Assembly (NCBI GenBank): GCA_025330725.1
Contig: JAIWND010000029.1
Coordinates: 294,183-358,182 of the forward strand
Length of the DNA: 64,000 nt
Direction: 5' to 3'
Source of the DNA: Chlamydoabsidia padenii
Lineage: Eukaryota; Mucoromycota; Mucoromycetes; Mucorales; Cunninghamellaceae
Shown: piece by piece, positions 1 to 11,426 of the stretch
How the letters are laid out: every line of letters begins with the position of its first letter
Position numbering within the stretch: position 1 is the first letter of the stretch
Position numbers and translations under genes: made by a program
The notes under the pieces: generated by a model
The model's database searches: none
The model's input: only the letters and a program-made list of their open reading frames with translations
Told to the model about the DNA's origin: nothing

Positions 1-802
1 TATGGTTTAAAGTAATGACGGGATCACATAATAAAAGTAGAGTAGGAAAGTGTAAATGAATTAAAGTAGGAGTAGAAGTATGTGTGAGGAAGTAGGGTTA
101 TATTGAATCTGTTTTAGATACAAAGTGGTGAATCTGTTTACATGAATGATAAAAGAAGAACAAAGAAGGGGGGGGAAAGATTCCTGCCTCTTATCAACGC
201 CTTCAGCCTTCAGTGTCGGGATTTGAATGTTTTTTTTTTCCAACAGTACGACCCTAATGAAGCACTGTTCATTTGATTGTGTGGCTGATGACCTTTAAGA
301 GTCATGTGAGCTTCTTTTGTATCATACACACTTTCAGGTATGGGCAGTACAGTGTCCAATGTCAATCGAGGGTGAGTGACATGAGGATCGGTCGTGTGAA
401 GATCCCGAGTAAAAAAAAAAAAAAGTTTGCATGACTCGAATTTTGATGTCAGTTTATTACCTACCGTATGATTCGGCTTAAATGGAGGAAACCACGACCG
501 CCCAGTAATACATTTAAAAGGGTTAAAATTAGAAACGACACTAATTAGGTTGATCACTTTATTTCAATAATTAAGTAGATAGGAGATAATACCAGTTTAT
601 GAAAAGCATGAAGAAAACTCTGCCAAAGGCCTTCGACTTGACGGGATTTGAAATTTGGCATATTTTGAGTTTTGGGGGGAGGCTTCCCCTTTTTTAAGAA
701 AAAAAAAAAGCTTATTCCTTTCCATTTTATTTCTTCTTCCTTTACTTCTTTATAAATAATTTCTTGTCGTTATTTGTTACCCTTTGACCTCTTCAACTAC
801 TC
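1..802. other. spacer, no supported gene
   Basis: I see no complete gene here. On the minus strand, roughly 250-400 is open and has somewhat coding-like composition, but I could not join it to a start, a stop or convincing splice sites. It may be part of a gene running off the left edge or a relic. Two copies of the recurrent CCCG element lie at 214-227 and 638-656. The second is about 150 bp upstream of the kinase start. A/T tracts occur at 231-239 and 411-424. Confidence 0.4.
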
Positions 803-3356
803 ATGACCCGGGTGCCATCATCTACTATTCACGACTATGACTTTCTGGATCAAATCGGTGTAGGCTCTTTTGGATGCGTATATAGAGCAAAGCATAAAGT
901 CACCAATTCAACAGTAAGGAACACCTTCATTCATTCCCCTTTTATACTTGACTAACACACTTTATATATATATGCTATCTAGGTTGCGGTAAAAGTGATG
1001 AAAAAGAAAAGCGGCAGGTCAACAGAAAACAACCACTGGCAAGAATACAAGACAATGAAACGCCTCACTGATCATCCCAACGTCGTCCATCTATATGAAG
1101 GTTTTACTGGACCTACAAAGATACTTTACTTTGTGATGGAATTCATGAATGGTGGCAATCTTTATCAATATCTGGAAAAACGAAGGGACCTAGGTGAAAA
1201 ACTGAACGAACAAGAAATATGTCTGGTCGTGTAAGTTTTACCCCAAAAATGACTTGATTGATAAATTAAAATTGATTTGATACATCTTATTAAATATCCC
1301 TCTCTTTATTATATATATATATATATAGGCGACAGATACTGAATGCTTTGGAATCGATTCACAGTCAAGGTTACTTCCACCGTGATTTGAAACCTGAAAA
1401 CCTACTTGTCAACACAACTCAAGGTGAACCTACTCAACTGACCATCAAATTAGCGGACTTTGGTTTGGCACGTGAACTGAAAAGTAAGGCACCATACACG
1501 GATTATGTTAGTACTCGATGGTAAGGCATTCCTCTCCTCCTCCCCCCTCTCTTCCCCCCCCTTTTTTTTTTAGAATGATGGTATTGACTATCCCCTCTTT
1601 TTTATCTTTTAAAATAGGTATCGATCACCCGAAGTCTTATTGAAGGCACCTGTGTATTCTTCTCCTGTGGATATTTGGGCAGTTGGTTTGATTATGGCTG
1701 AACTATTGACTCTACATCCTCTGTTTCCTGGACAATCGGAAATCGATCAGCTGTTTAAAATCTGTGAAATCATTGGTTCGCCTGGCTCAAATACTACTTT
1801 AAAGAAGAAGAACAAGATTCGAAACAGTGGATTCTCTCGTAAAAAGTCTGATCTGGCCCTCCCCACTCTTGATACGACTGCATCTGATCAAAACAACTCT
1901 GTGCCAAGCAAACCAACTTGTTTCCTAGGTGATGGTGGTGAATGGAAAGAAGGCGTCAAACTGGCCAACAAATTGGGATTCCAGTTCCCTCAGGTAAACA
2001 ACAATATATAGATAAAATGGAAACATTCTCATTTCTTCTTTATATCAGGTTGAACCAAAAGGGCTCAAGATGGCGCTGCCGTCTGGATCTAAACTGATGG
2101 TTGATTTGATTCGTCGCTTACTGTTATTTGATCCTACCAAACGACTATGCGCTGCTGATGCTCTCGGTCATCCTTTTTTTATCGACACATTGAATACAAC
2201 ACCCAACCGACCTATCAGCGAGCAACTGCTACAAACACCAACCAAAGCAAATACACCTCGAACTGTATCAATGGTGGATATAAACGAAAAACGCTCAACA
2301 GAATTTATGGATCCACTCTCCTTTTACCCACTATCTTTAGGGATGGGAAGCAACTTTGGCGAACGCATGAACTCGGAATTCTACTCGTTGGTCGGAAACC
2401 ACAATGGAATCGACAGACACTTGGAATCATCAACTGGCGATGAACGACAGCGACATTCAACATCCACTGTTAGCATCACGCAAGTCGATTCTCAAACCAA
2501 ATTGGACGACATTAACCCTGTAACTGATATAGAAGACAATGTTGAACAGATTATATGTGATTTGGAAAACAGTAGTAAAACCACCACCTACAGCAGTAAA
2601 TTGTATTCACCTATTATGGCCATCAACTTTGATTGGGTGGACGATCCCGCCAACTTGACATCCAATCACCATACTCTGGACAATTCAATCAATACACAGC
2701 GACATAGTAGACACGACTCGATTGATCTACTAGCCGGTCTGGATACACCACCACTTCCTTTGAATCTACGACCAAGCTACTCCTCTCCTTTAAATCACTT
2801 GGATCATTTGCATAAACGACGACAGAGCCAGAAACAACAATCACATTACATCACCAGTACAGCAACCGAAAAGAAAAAGACTACCAACAGCTTTACTCAA
2901 TTCTTTGGTTTACGAAAAAAGATACGACAACCTTCGATAACGAATCTACGAGGGAGTCATCATCCCGACAAAGTAACACCAGCTCAACAAGATCGAACCA
3001 GCAATCAACCATCTGCAGATACCGGTATACCTCGAACAGAAAGCTTCCCTTCCTTTTTAATGAAACAGATTGCATCCACATCCACATCCATACGACCTAC
3101 TATGAATTCAACCAACACAAAGAAAACATCACCAGCCCAAAGATCCACTGAACAGTCAAAATCATTCCAGCGGCGATCACCATCCATCTCTTTACTCAAT
3201 ACCTATTATGACAATACCAAGGAAAAAACCGGCAGCGGCTCCAAAAGCTTTTGGTCTAGAAAAATTACACAGCATATAGATGATACCCCTTTGAATACCA
3301 CTTGTCCATCCTCCCCCAACCTTCATTTTACGCCAACGCCTACCATCTTAAAATAG
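803..3356 (+). CDS. RCK (MAK/ICK/Ime2-like) serine/threonine protein kinase
   Basis: Five exons (803-913, 983-1230, 1329-1520, 1618-1993, 2049-3356) close to 744 residues. The kinase domain occupies about residues 10-340. It has a glycine loop (GVGSFG), VAVKVMKKK with the ATP-binding lysine, [10 protein letters not shown] catalytic loop, DFGLAR, and an activation segment [13 protein letters not shown] with a T-x-Y dual-phosphorylation site. The TDY loop plus YRSPEVLL is typical of the RCK branch of CMGC kinases (MAK, ICK, fungal Ime2/Crk1), which link nutrient or cilium signals to cell cycle and meiosis. An insert of about 50 residues rich in K, S and T sits between the GSP motif and the GFQFP segment. 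The C-terminal 330 residues are a low-complexity Ser/Thr/Asn-rich tail, probably regulatory. All introns have GT-AG ends. The family is clear; the exact ortholog is not. Confidence 0.88.
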
Positions 3357-3689
3357 TTTATTATTATTACTCTTCTTTACTACTTGTCATCAAACCCCCT
3401 TTGTAAATAAAATAAAAATGACCCATTGAAAAAAATGTAATCTCTATAATTATGTATACCAATCTGTCTATCTTTGTCTTTTTTTATTTGTATCACCATA
3501 GATGATTTACATTTTAAACGCCGATAGTGCAGCCAACTACACCTGTAATCAGGCTGATCAACCACCCCTATGTTATCATAGTGTTCATCCCCCTCCCATC
3601 AAGTCATATACCATAAAGTCAACAATCAAAATATATGTATTTTATTTTTACTACATGCATCTATAAACATTATAACCACACTAATCTAT
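3357..3689. other. convergent 3' spacer
   Basis: This lies between the 3' ends of the kinase (+) and the phosphate carrier (-). It is AT-rich with AATAAA-like signals (an aaataaaataaaa stretch near 3404-3416). I see no gene. The small open frame on the minus strand is not supported. Confidence 0.6.
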
Positions 3690-5108
3690 CTATTTGGCAA
3701 TTTCAACACCACCGGTGGCACCCAAGACACGCTTGATATCACCATAGATGGCGAATTGACCTAATGTAATAAAAGGTGAAAAAAAAAGGTGAGTAACGAT
3801 GATATCATTCATTCCCTTTATATTATCCTTCTTCTTTTGATATAATGAATCGATACGTACCGGCAGTCAAAGTAGCAACCATAACTAAAAAGAAGAGAGG
3901 AGAAAAAAAGGAGAAGGTTAGTTAAATAATGATTCAAAGCCCGCTCAAAAAGGGATTATTTTCATATGATCTTACCAATACGAGGACCCAAACCAAGGAA
4001 GAGACCCTTAGCACCGAGTTGACCGGCCATGGTGACAAGACGAGAGGTAACGGATTGACCTTCAACACCCTTTTGCTTGTTGATCTTGGAAAGAAGGGTA
4101 TCAGCAGGTTGAGAGATGATGGCAGCAGCGGTACCTAAAATAAAAAAAATACAGGGTTCATTAGTTACCTGAGTTTCAAACCCCTACCCAAAACAACAAG
4201 GAAGAAAACACACACACACACACACTAATGGATCCCTATTCCGATGACTTACCAGCAATGATACCAGCACCCAAGTTCACCTTGGTAAGAGTGGAGGGAG
4301 CAAGGTCTTCCTTGGGAGTACCCATGGACTTGATGATCTTTTCACTATAATATGAAATAAGATGAGTTGGTAAATTATCATTTCCAAATGCGTTTGTGAT
4401 GTCAACTTACGAAGCGAGTTCGAAGACGACGAACTTGGCCATGGTGTAAGGGACTTGCTTGAAGAGGATAGGACCGAAACCAGAGTAGAAGCCCTTGATG
4501 ACACCTTCTTCCTTGGCGATCTTGGAGAAACCGCTCAAGAGACCATTGGCGAAACCAGGTTGGGAGACGAGACGGATACGGGTAGCTTCCAAAGGACAAA
4601 GAGCAACATCAGCGAAGAATTCGGCAATAGCAGAGGCACCCAAGTAGATAGCAGTACGGTTTTCAGTGGCCTTTTCAACACCAATGGCATCAATGAAGGT
4701 CTTCTTCCAGAATTCGTAACCACCAAACTTGAAGGCACCTTGCAAGAAGTAACCTATTATAATAATAAAAGAAAGAGTTGTTAATGGACCTGAATACCAT
4801 TATGCCCGCACTCCACAAGTTGGAGATGATAAAGACTTACCAGCAGCAGTGGGACCGAAACCAGTCAAAAGAGCACCGGCACCTTCGGCAGCGACGACTT
4901 GACGGAAACCAGAGATCATACCCTTGTTGTAAACTTCAGGAGACAATTGGATTCTGGTCTTGACGACATCAACAGGGGTCATAGCACCATGAGTGATGGA
5001 ACAACAGATAGCACCGGCCAAAGCGAAACGGGCATACAAGTTGGCACCAGTAGGAGCAGCGTTATCACCAGCAACGGAAGGAACGAAGAACTTTTGTTGA
5101 GGAAGCAT
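3690..5108 (-). CDS. MIR1: mitochondrial phosphate carrier (SLC25A3/Mir1 type)
   Basis: Six exons on the minus strand (5108-4841, 4753-4411, 4344-4253, 4134-3976, 3884-3861, 3760-3690) close to 318 residues, matching the usual length of Mir1/PiC. The protein imports inorganic phosphate with H+ across the inner mitochondrial membrane for ATP synthesis. Three tandem carrier repeats are visible with P-x-D/E-x-x-K/R signatures: [11 protein letters not shown] in repeat 1, [14 protein letters not shown] in repeat 2 and [13 protein letters not shown] in repeat 3. The segment [19 protein letters not shown] is typical of phosphate carriers. Exon 5 is a 24-bp microexon encoding part of the last membrane helix, with a GTACGT donor. 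A CCCG element is at 5334-5346, about 230 bp upstream. Confidence 0.93.
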
Positions 5109-6080
5109 AATGTGTGGTTTCTATGTAAAAAAAAAAAAAGAGAGGGGTAATGAAAAAAGAGGAGGAAGAGAAGGGACGAAAAACTTTTTTTTTTTTTTTT
5201 TTTTAAACTGTACCTAGCCTGTCTTCCCCCTTGTTCGTGACTTTTCTCTTTTTGGGATTCAGCCAATCAGATTTCCCGGTGTTTCCCGAAAAATAGAAAA
5301 AGTTTTCTTCGGGTGAAATGATGTTGCGGACTTGTCGGGGTTGGAACATTCAAGTGGAGAGGCTCGTGCGCATTTTCTTTTTCTTTATCGATGTGATGAG
5401 TAACAGTAAAAGATCGATAATCAAATGAACATAACTTGTAATCATTTATTCAATAATGAGTATGCTTTTTAATCTTTTTAGTGAGTTAGTTCTTGATATA
5501 TATTGAATCTTTAGAACCTGAATTGTCTCCTTTGATTTTCTTTGTTGGGTCTTACTTTTTAAGCGCCGATTGTAAATGGTAATCCTTCTAAAAGGAAATC
5601 GATGACGATGGAGAAAGATCCCACCATATCAATGGAAGAAGTATCGTCGTTTAGATTCGTCACATGCAGTCTCGACAAGAACATCCTTTGACATGTAAAA
5701 AAGAGAGAGAAAGAGAGAGAGAGAAAAGTCGGTTGGAACGGCTCATATTATCACCAAGATGATGATAACGAGCAATCAAATTAAGCGCATTTTCAGACAG
5801 TATATTAAAACATAAAGGTCCATAGCATGATACCATTCATCTTCCCAGTATAAAGTCAATCAATCAATCTACTATACCATCAAGAGTGGGTGTGTTCTTT
5901 TTTTGCATTGACAGATTTTAAAACCCGACGGTCAAGGAAACCCTGCCCTGTCAATCATGCACATCACCCACATTATGTCATGATCCCAAACAATAAACAC
6001 ATAACATACATCATGATTCCAGCTGCAATAGATCACACGTTCAATTTTATTAATAATGACGGATTACTACATGATGCAGA
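5109..6080. other. spacer with poly-T, GA repeat and CCCG elements
   Basis: No gene is supported. Visible features are a poly-T tract at about 5185-5204, a short GA-rich run near 5702-5724, and CCCG elements at 5334-5346 and 5916-5929. The region contains the 5' flank of the phosphate carrier and the 3' flank of the first lectin gene. Confidence 0.5.
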
Positions 6081-6894
6081 CTATAAAGCATAACTATCAC
6101 TATCTATCGATTCCTTCCGATAGCTTGGGTCCAAATCAGGCTGATGTGAAGAGGTTGCGTCGGTAGAAGAGCCATCCAAAGGTACTAGATTCCATCGTTG
6201 ATTGTAGTTTTCGGTAAACTTTCGCTCGTATAAAAGAACCACCGTACCAGGTTTAGTCCAATTGCCCTATATTAACAGAAGAGAGACCAAGAACTACTGT
6301 TAGTATGTAATATGTGTAAGATGATAGGCATCTAAAATTAACTTTTTTCTTCTTTACCCGAATATCCAATACGAGATTAGGATCCACTTGAGGATAAATC
6401 AATCCATCTTCACGATAGTACCAGCGTTGATTTTGTGCGTTTTCGGTCAATTTTCGTTTGTATTGAATGATTTGCTTGTCGCTTTCGATGATACCTATAT
6501 TTGTATAACAGTGTTAAAGTAAATTATATTTGGTTTCTTTTATTATCGACTTTACCTCCTTGTATATCTAAGACTATATAAAAATAATGTTAGTTTTGAG
6601 TCGAGTCATTCCATGAGGTGACATTTATTACTACTACTTTACCCAAGCCAGAGTTTTTGTTAATGATATATCCTTTATCATACATCCATAGTTGGTTGTT
6701 GCTTTCGTTTCCTCTCTTTCTTGGCCAGACGATTACTTTAGCTGCTTGCTTCGTGACATGTAAAGAGAGTGAGTAACATTATGAGCATAAATAGTGTAGT
6801 GTCCACTTACCTTTAGAGAATCCAAAGCAACATCAAGTACCATATTATGTTCACATTGAGATTCTATATAAAACCAGCCTGTTGGGAAGCTCAT
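6081..6894 (-). CDS. ricin-B-type (QxW) beta-trefoil lectin-like protein, short paralog
   Basis: Five exons (6894-6811, 6748-6643, 6573-6556, 6494-6358, 6266-6081) give 176 residues. The start MSFPTGWFYIES was chosen because it aligns with the start of the paralog at 8960. Repeated units end in Q-x-W (NNQLW, QNQRW, YNQRW) and are each followed by V-L-D-I/V strands, the hallmark of the ricin-B beta-trefoil carbohydrate-binding fold. There is no signal peptide or membrane segment, so it is probably cytosolic. Exon 3 is an 18-bp microexon encoding the VLDIQ strand, matched in the paralog. Small QxW lectin-like proteins are known in Mucorales, and one Rhizopus ricin-like protein has been reported as a toxin. 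Nothing here shows an enzymatic A-chain, and I do not infer toxicity. Confidence 0.8.
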
Positions 6895-7025
6895 GTTGTT
6901 GTCAGATGGAGGGACGAGGGTATATATATTTTTTTTAAAAAAAAAGTTTTTAAGAAGAAGAAAAAGTGCTATATGCTTCCGGCCGCTTTTTTTATATATC
7001 CAAGAGCCGCCAGCCGTGGGGTGTA

Positions 7026-7037
7026 TTTAAATCCCGA
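7026..7037 (+). promoter_or_regulatory. CCCG element in the lectin/GPI-protein divergent promoter
   Basis: TTTAAATCCCGA lies 90 bp upstream of the start at 7127 and about 130 bp from the divergent lectin start at 6894. It is one copy of the recurrent element described in Findings. Confidence 0.45.
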
Positions 7038-7126
7038 TCCCCCCTTCCCTTTTTTTTTGAAATTTTAACTTTCCTCCCCTTCTTCTTTTTCTTTCCTTTC
7101 CCTTTATTGATTTATACTCAACCTTA

Positions 7127-8737
7127 ATGCGATTCTATTGTATATCGCTTTTACTTTTACTTTTATTTGTTATAAACGTTGTTTGTAAAGGTGGTGGTGG
7201 CGGTGGACGAGGTAAGAAAGAAATAAAAAGGAACATGCTCCTCTTTTACTTTTTACAATAACTAACTACTGCTTTCCATTTACCATTTGTGTTGGTAATT
7301 AGGTGGTGGTGGCGGCGGACGAGGTGGGTCTGGCTCTTCAGGCTCTGGTAGAGGTAGTTCACCTGCAGGATCAAGATCACCAGGTGGAGGAATCGCAGCC
7401 GGTGGTGGAAGTGGTGCCTTCAATGGTAAAAGTCCTCCCAGTTATAGCTCCTCGACCTCTAGACGTAAGTACAGTAACACTGAATAAATAGAATACACCA
7501 TATTGACTCTTTCTCCCAACTTTTTATTATTCTTTATTACTGTTTAGAAACGTTCACCAATTATAATCCTACCAATGCTGCACCATATGGCTCGGGACGA
7601 TACAGTGGGTATTACGGCACTTATCAACCAGGATTCCCCTACTTCTTTGTATTCCCTTCGTTTATGTTTATTGGATATTATGGTGCTTATCATCGATACA
7701 ACAACCAAGGTGCCTATTATGCTCCTCAAATGTCTTCTCAAGGCAGCGGCTCGTCAAACATCATGGTGAACGGCACGGCATATCCTAGCGACGATGACAA
7801 TTACCACTATACCATTAATGTAATAGCACGTAACGACCAGTTCCCGACCATCGACATGAGCTATTTCGCTTCTTCTGATCTGGCGACCACTCCTGCCGAT
7901 TTTATCTACCGACTCACCTTGACTCATATTGTAGAATATGATGACCTCAACAACAATGGATTCTACGATGCTCAAGAACCTATTCTCGCCACCAGCTCTC
8001 TTCAGAAACTCAACTGGCAACCCATGATACTAAACAATCGAACAGTCAGCAACAATGCCGATCAGACTTATTTGGAAACAATGACGGGTGCCAATGTCAC
8101 ATTTAACAGTACAGCTGGCAACACGTTTGGGATCAACTTGACCTTGCGATTCACCAACCTTCAACTCAACTCGACGGCCGACATTCCTTTACAACCCAAC
8201 TCTGTACAATATGATATACAACTCGCCAACTATCCTTCTGGCGCACGTACAGCAGTCAATCCACGTGTCTCTCTTGCCCAAGTGATCACGACCAAGCCTT
8301 TTACGGCAACGGTGACGGATGTGAATGTGACGACACCGGTGGATATCGCCCGGCAAATCAAGACAAATGTGACATATGGAGTCTCGGTTGGTAATTACTC
8401 GGAGGGACGCCTGGAATATCAAACAACGGTGAATATCACGAATCTTGCTGGCATATCGACCACACTGGGGGATCCTGATCAGGTGGATCGCGGTAATGAT
8501 CCTTACCTTTGGGGGTGGGGACAAGGCTCTCGGGTGAATAATATGTTGTTGGTGACTATGAATAGTGGTGGTGGTAATTTATCTAATTCTTATAAACTGT
8601 CTGGATTGGCTTTCTTGGATACTGATATCATCAATTCTGCTATTAATAATGGTGGTGATGGTGCGATCTTGTTGTCCTCTGGTACGAAATGGCTTCCTGC
8701 TCTCACTGGTTTGATCTTACTGGCCATGTCTATTTAG
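7127..8737 (+). CDS. secreted Gly-rich, probably GPI-anchored cell-surface protein
   Basis: Three exons (7127-7211, 7303-7464, 7548-8737) encode 478 residues. The N-terminus is a clear signal peptide (MRFYCISLLLLLLFVINVVC). It is followed by a Gly/Ser-rich low-complexity stretch with two GGGGGGRGG-like blocks interrupted by intron 1. A Tyr/Gly-rich segment (about residues 90-150) leads into a globular domain of about 300 residues with many N-x-S/T sequons. The C-terminus has a small-residue stretch then a hydrophobic tail (LPALTGLILLAMSI), which fits a GPI-attachment signal. I do not recognise the domain. A cell-wall or surface role is inferred only from the signals. Confidence 0.75.
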
Positions 8738-8864
8738 ATTACTAGCTTTAATTTATATGTTATGCATTTTTTTTTTATTATCTTATTATTTACTCAAACT
8801 GTTTAATAACTAAATAAATACAAATTTGACTATATTTGTGCACTTTTCCTCAGTTGTGTGTAAC

Positions 8865-8876
8865 CGGGGTTTGAAA
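8865..8876 (-). promoter_or_regulatory. CCCG element upstream of second lectin
   Basis: CGGGGTTTGAAA on the plus strand (TTTCAAACCCCG on the minus) lies 84 bp before the start at 8960. A related CCCGGGTTTC is about 15 bp downstream. Confidence 0.42.
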
Positions 8877-8959
8877 TGTTGTGCTAAGTATTCCCGGGTT
8901 TCTAATTTTTTCACCTCTTTCTTCCTATTTTTTTTTTTCTTTTTTTTTTAAAAAAAACC

Positions 8960-10661
8960 ATGTTTCCACAAGGACTATTTTATATTCTCTCCCGAAAGAA
9001 TGGGTTTGCTTTAGATGTTTATGATGGTCAAACCAAGGTAATGTAGTATAAAATGTTATAAACAATCCCATCCCGCTGTTATTTACTAAAAACTGTTTAT
9101 ATTTGTAGGAAGATGCCAATATCATTGTCTGGCCACAAAAGTTTGAAGACAGTGACAATCAGTAAGTCCCATCTAGTTTTATAATAACAAAGAAGACACC
9201 TCTTTGTCTCATCTATTATCTTTTTTTTTTTTAACTTTTGTTAGGCTTTGGTCGTATGAAGGAGGTCGTTTAGTGAACAAGAAATCTGGACACGGTAATT
9301 GACGCAACTTGGGGAAATGACATATTGATATATAGACTAGACTAACCTTCCTCCATCTTCTTCTTTATACTCTCTAGTTTTGGATATTCGCTCAAGTAAG
9401 TACAACGACATATACTATCTTAACTATTGTAATCTTACACATTCTCTTCCCTTTTTTTTTGGTACTATTTTAATAGGTGCATTCAAGAAGGACAAGACAA
9501 TTATCCAAAACAAGCGCAAGGACAAGAATCAATCTCAGTTTGTAAGGATAGATCAAAAGGCGTTGGATGGTAGGATGACTAATATGCAATTGACGTTTGT
9601 GTGTCTAGTGGATTTTTGATCAAGGCTTCTTGTGCTCTCAAGAATATCCTAGTATGGTATTTGATATCAAGGTAAATAAAATAAATAAAAAAGAAAAGGA
9701 TACGGGTTATAAAAGTTGATCCATTCTTTTTCTTTAGGGAGACAGTGATAAAGGTGGTGCACAAGTCTTGCTTTACAAACGCAAAGAATCGGACAATTTG
9801 AATCAACAATGGTACTTGGAACCTTATCACAATATTGAATCATCCTTGAACATGGCGACCAAGACTGTATCTTTACACAAGAAGGAAGGATTTGGACAAC
9901 CTCGTTTGGGTTATGGTGCTGAAGTAGGTGTTCCTCCTGAATTAAAAGAATTACCCAGTCATATCAAGGTAGCAGGTGTCGGTGGCAACACAGGCACTCC
10001 AACAGCATCGAAACCTTTACCTAATCCTGCCGATCAACATTCGAATCAACCTGAAGCTTTGGCTGGATCTAATATGAATTATCAAGCATCAAGCTCTACT
10101 TCGTCTGCTCCTCATGCTGAACCTGGATATGCTGCTCCTCCTAGAACGTCATCTTATCCTCCACCACCACCACCACCTCAACAGCAAGAACATCAACAAT
10201 ATCCTCCTCCTCCTCCTCCTGCTGGTCAACAAGAACATCAATACTATCCTCCACCCCAACAGCAAGAGCACCAACACTATCCTCCTCCTCCTCCTGCTGG
10301 TCAACAAGAACATCAATACTATCCTCCTCCTCCTGCTGGTCAACAAGAACATCAACACTATCCACCACCTCAACAGCAAGAGCACCAACACTATCCTCCT
10401 CCTCCTTCTCAGCAACAGTACCCACCTTCTCCTTCTCAACATCAACAACATTATCCTCCACCTCAACAACAACAGTACCAACAACCTCCTGGTTATTCTG
10501 GTTCTCCCTCTTCTCCTCAAGGGATGGCATCTCCTGGTGTAGGTGGATTTTATATGCCTCAGCAAAATAACTCTTCGTCGTATCCCTCAGGTGCTTACCC
10601 TCCTCCACCTTCTGATCATCATCAATCCTATCCCTCGTATCCTCCTCCCCCTTCTAACTAA
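8960..10661 (+). CDS. ricin-B-type (QxW) lectin-like protein with Pro/Gln repeat tail, long paralog
   Basis: Seven exons (8960-9037, 9109-9161, 9245-9294, 9378-9395, 9477-9541, 9609-9671, 9738-10661) close to 416 residues. Residues 1-155 are a QxW domain like that of the gene at 6081-6894: MFPQGLFYILS start, NQLW, VLDIRS, QFW, VFDIK, NQQW. Exon 4 is the same 18-bp microexon as in the paralog. Two extra introns cut exactly at the first and second Q-x-W motifs. After a linker, about residues 230-416 are Pro/Gln/His/Tyr-rich with near-repeats of QQEHQ(Y/H)YPPPP and AGQQEHQYYPPPP, a flexible tail also seen in fungal adaptor or membrane-associated proteins. No signal peptide is present. The lectin fold is fairly sure; ligand and role are unknown. 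Confidence 0.8.
10141..10660 (+). repeat. in-frame Pro/Gln-rich tandem repeat tract
   Basis: The coding tail of the second lectin has degenerate repeats of roughly 30-50 bp built from CCTCC, CAACA and GAACATCAA units, encoding QQEHQxYPPPP-type blocks. Because of this, all six frames look open here, and the long antisense frames are artefacts. Confidence 0.85.
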
Positions 10662-11426
10662 TAATTAATCACCATCCTCATCCCCTCGTCTAGTTATTAG
10701 TCTTACTCTTGTTTTAATTGTATGAAGTAGTTGTTGTATACTCTTTTTTTAAAAAAAAATCCCACCCCTAATAAATGGATCTTACTTTGACTTCTCTCAT
10801 GTGCTGATTATGTAATCGAAATGGAATCTTCATTGTATCACCTATTTGTGTCTTTTATAGGTTGTAAGGATGTAATGCCGAGAAATCAACTGAATCCCTT
10901 CCTCCACCTATCATTGTCTTTTGTAAAACCCTCTCCCAAGAACAGGGCCCCAAGAAAGAAAGGCAAAAAAGAAAAGGACGGCATGACACCGCGGCGGTGT
11001 TCAAAATAATGTCATCGCCATACATCCATCGACCAAACAAGCACAAAAGTCAAATAAGTATTCCTTTACTATAAAGTAGCATTTGTAATTTATTGAGGTT
11101 CGGGGTAATATGTAAGGGGAATAAAGCATAAGGGATGGTGTATAGAAGCTAGAAATGGAAGAGAAATGACGGGATCGGCGTTTGTATATACGCATAGAGA
11201 GGGATATCAAAAGAAGGTACACAAAGAGGCTTGAAGTCATATAATCAATTAATAACAACTGTTTGATAAAGACATACCCACCATCAAGTGTCCGATCTTT
11301 TTTTTTTTTTCCCACCAACACAAGATCCACAACATTGCATACAATTTATATTCCCACCCATGTTTATGTATCACAATCAAAAGACAATTGTAGTTTATTA
11401 TAATCCATTTAACACTATAACCAAAT
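10662..11426. other. convergent spacer
   Basis: This lies between the 3' ends of the second lectin (+) and the BRD8-like gene (-). It is AT-rich with poly-A-signal-like AATAAA (10771) and TAATTTATT. Short open frames on the minus strand (11001-11330, 11249-11536) overlap each other and lack family resemblance. No gene is called. Confidence 0.5.

Noticed and set aside
6081..6894. Calling the short QxW gene a ricin-like toxin
   Set aside because: Only the carbohydrate-binding type repeats are visible; no ribosome-inactivating domain or secretion signal is present, so toxicity is not supported.
10141..10608. Long antisense open frames (138-155 residues) over the lectin tail
   Set aside because: They arise from the low-complexity Pro/Gln repeat, in which all frames lack stops; the sense frame continues a recognised protein.
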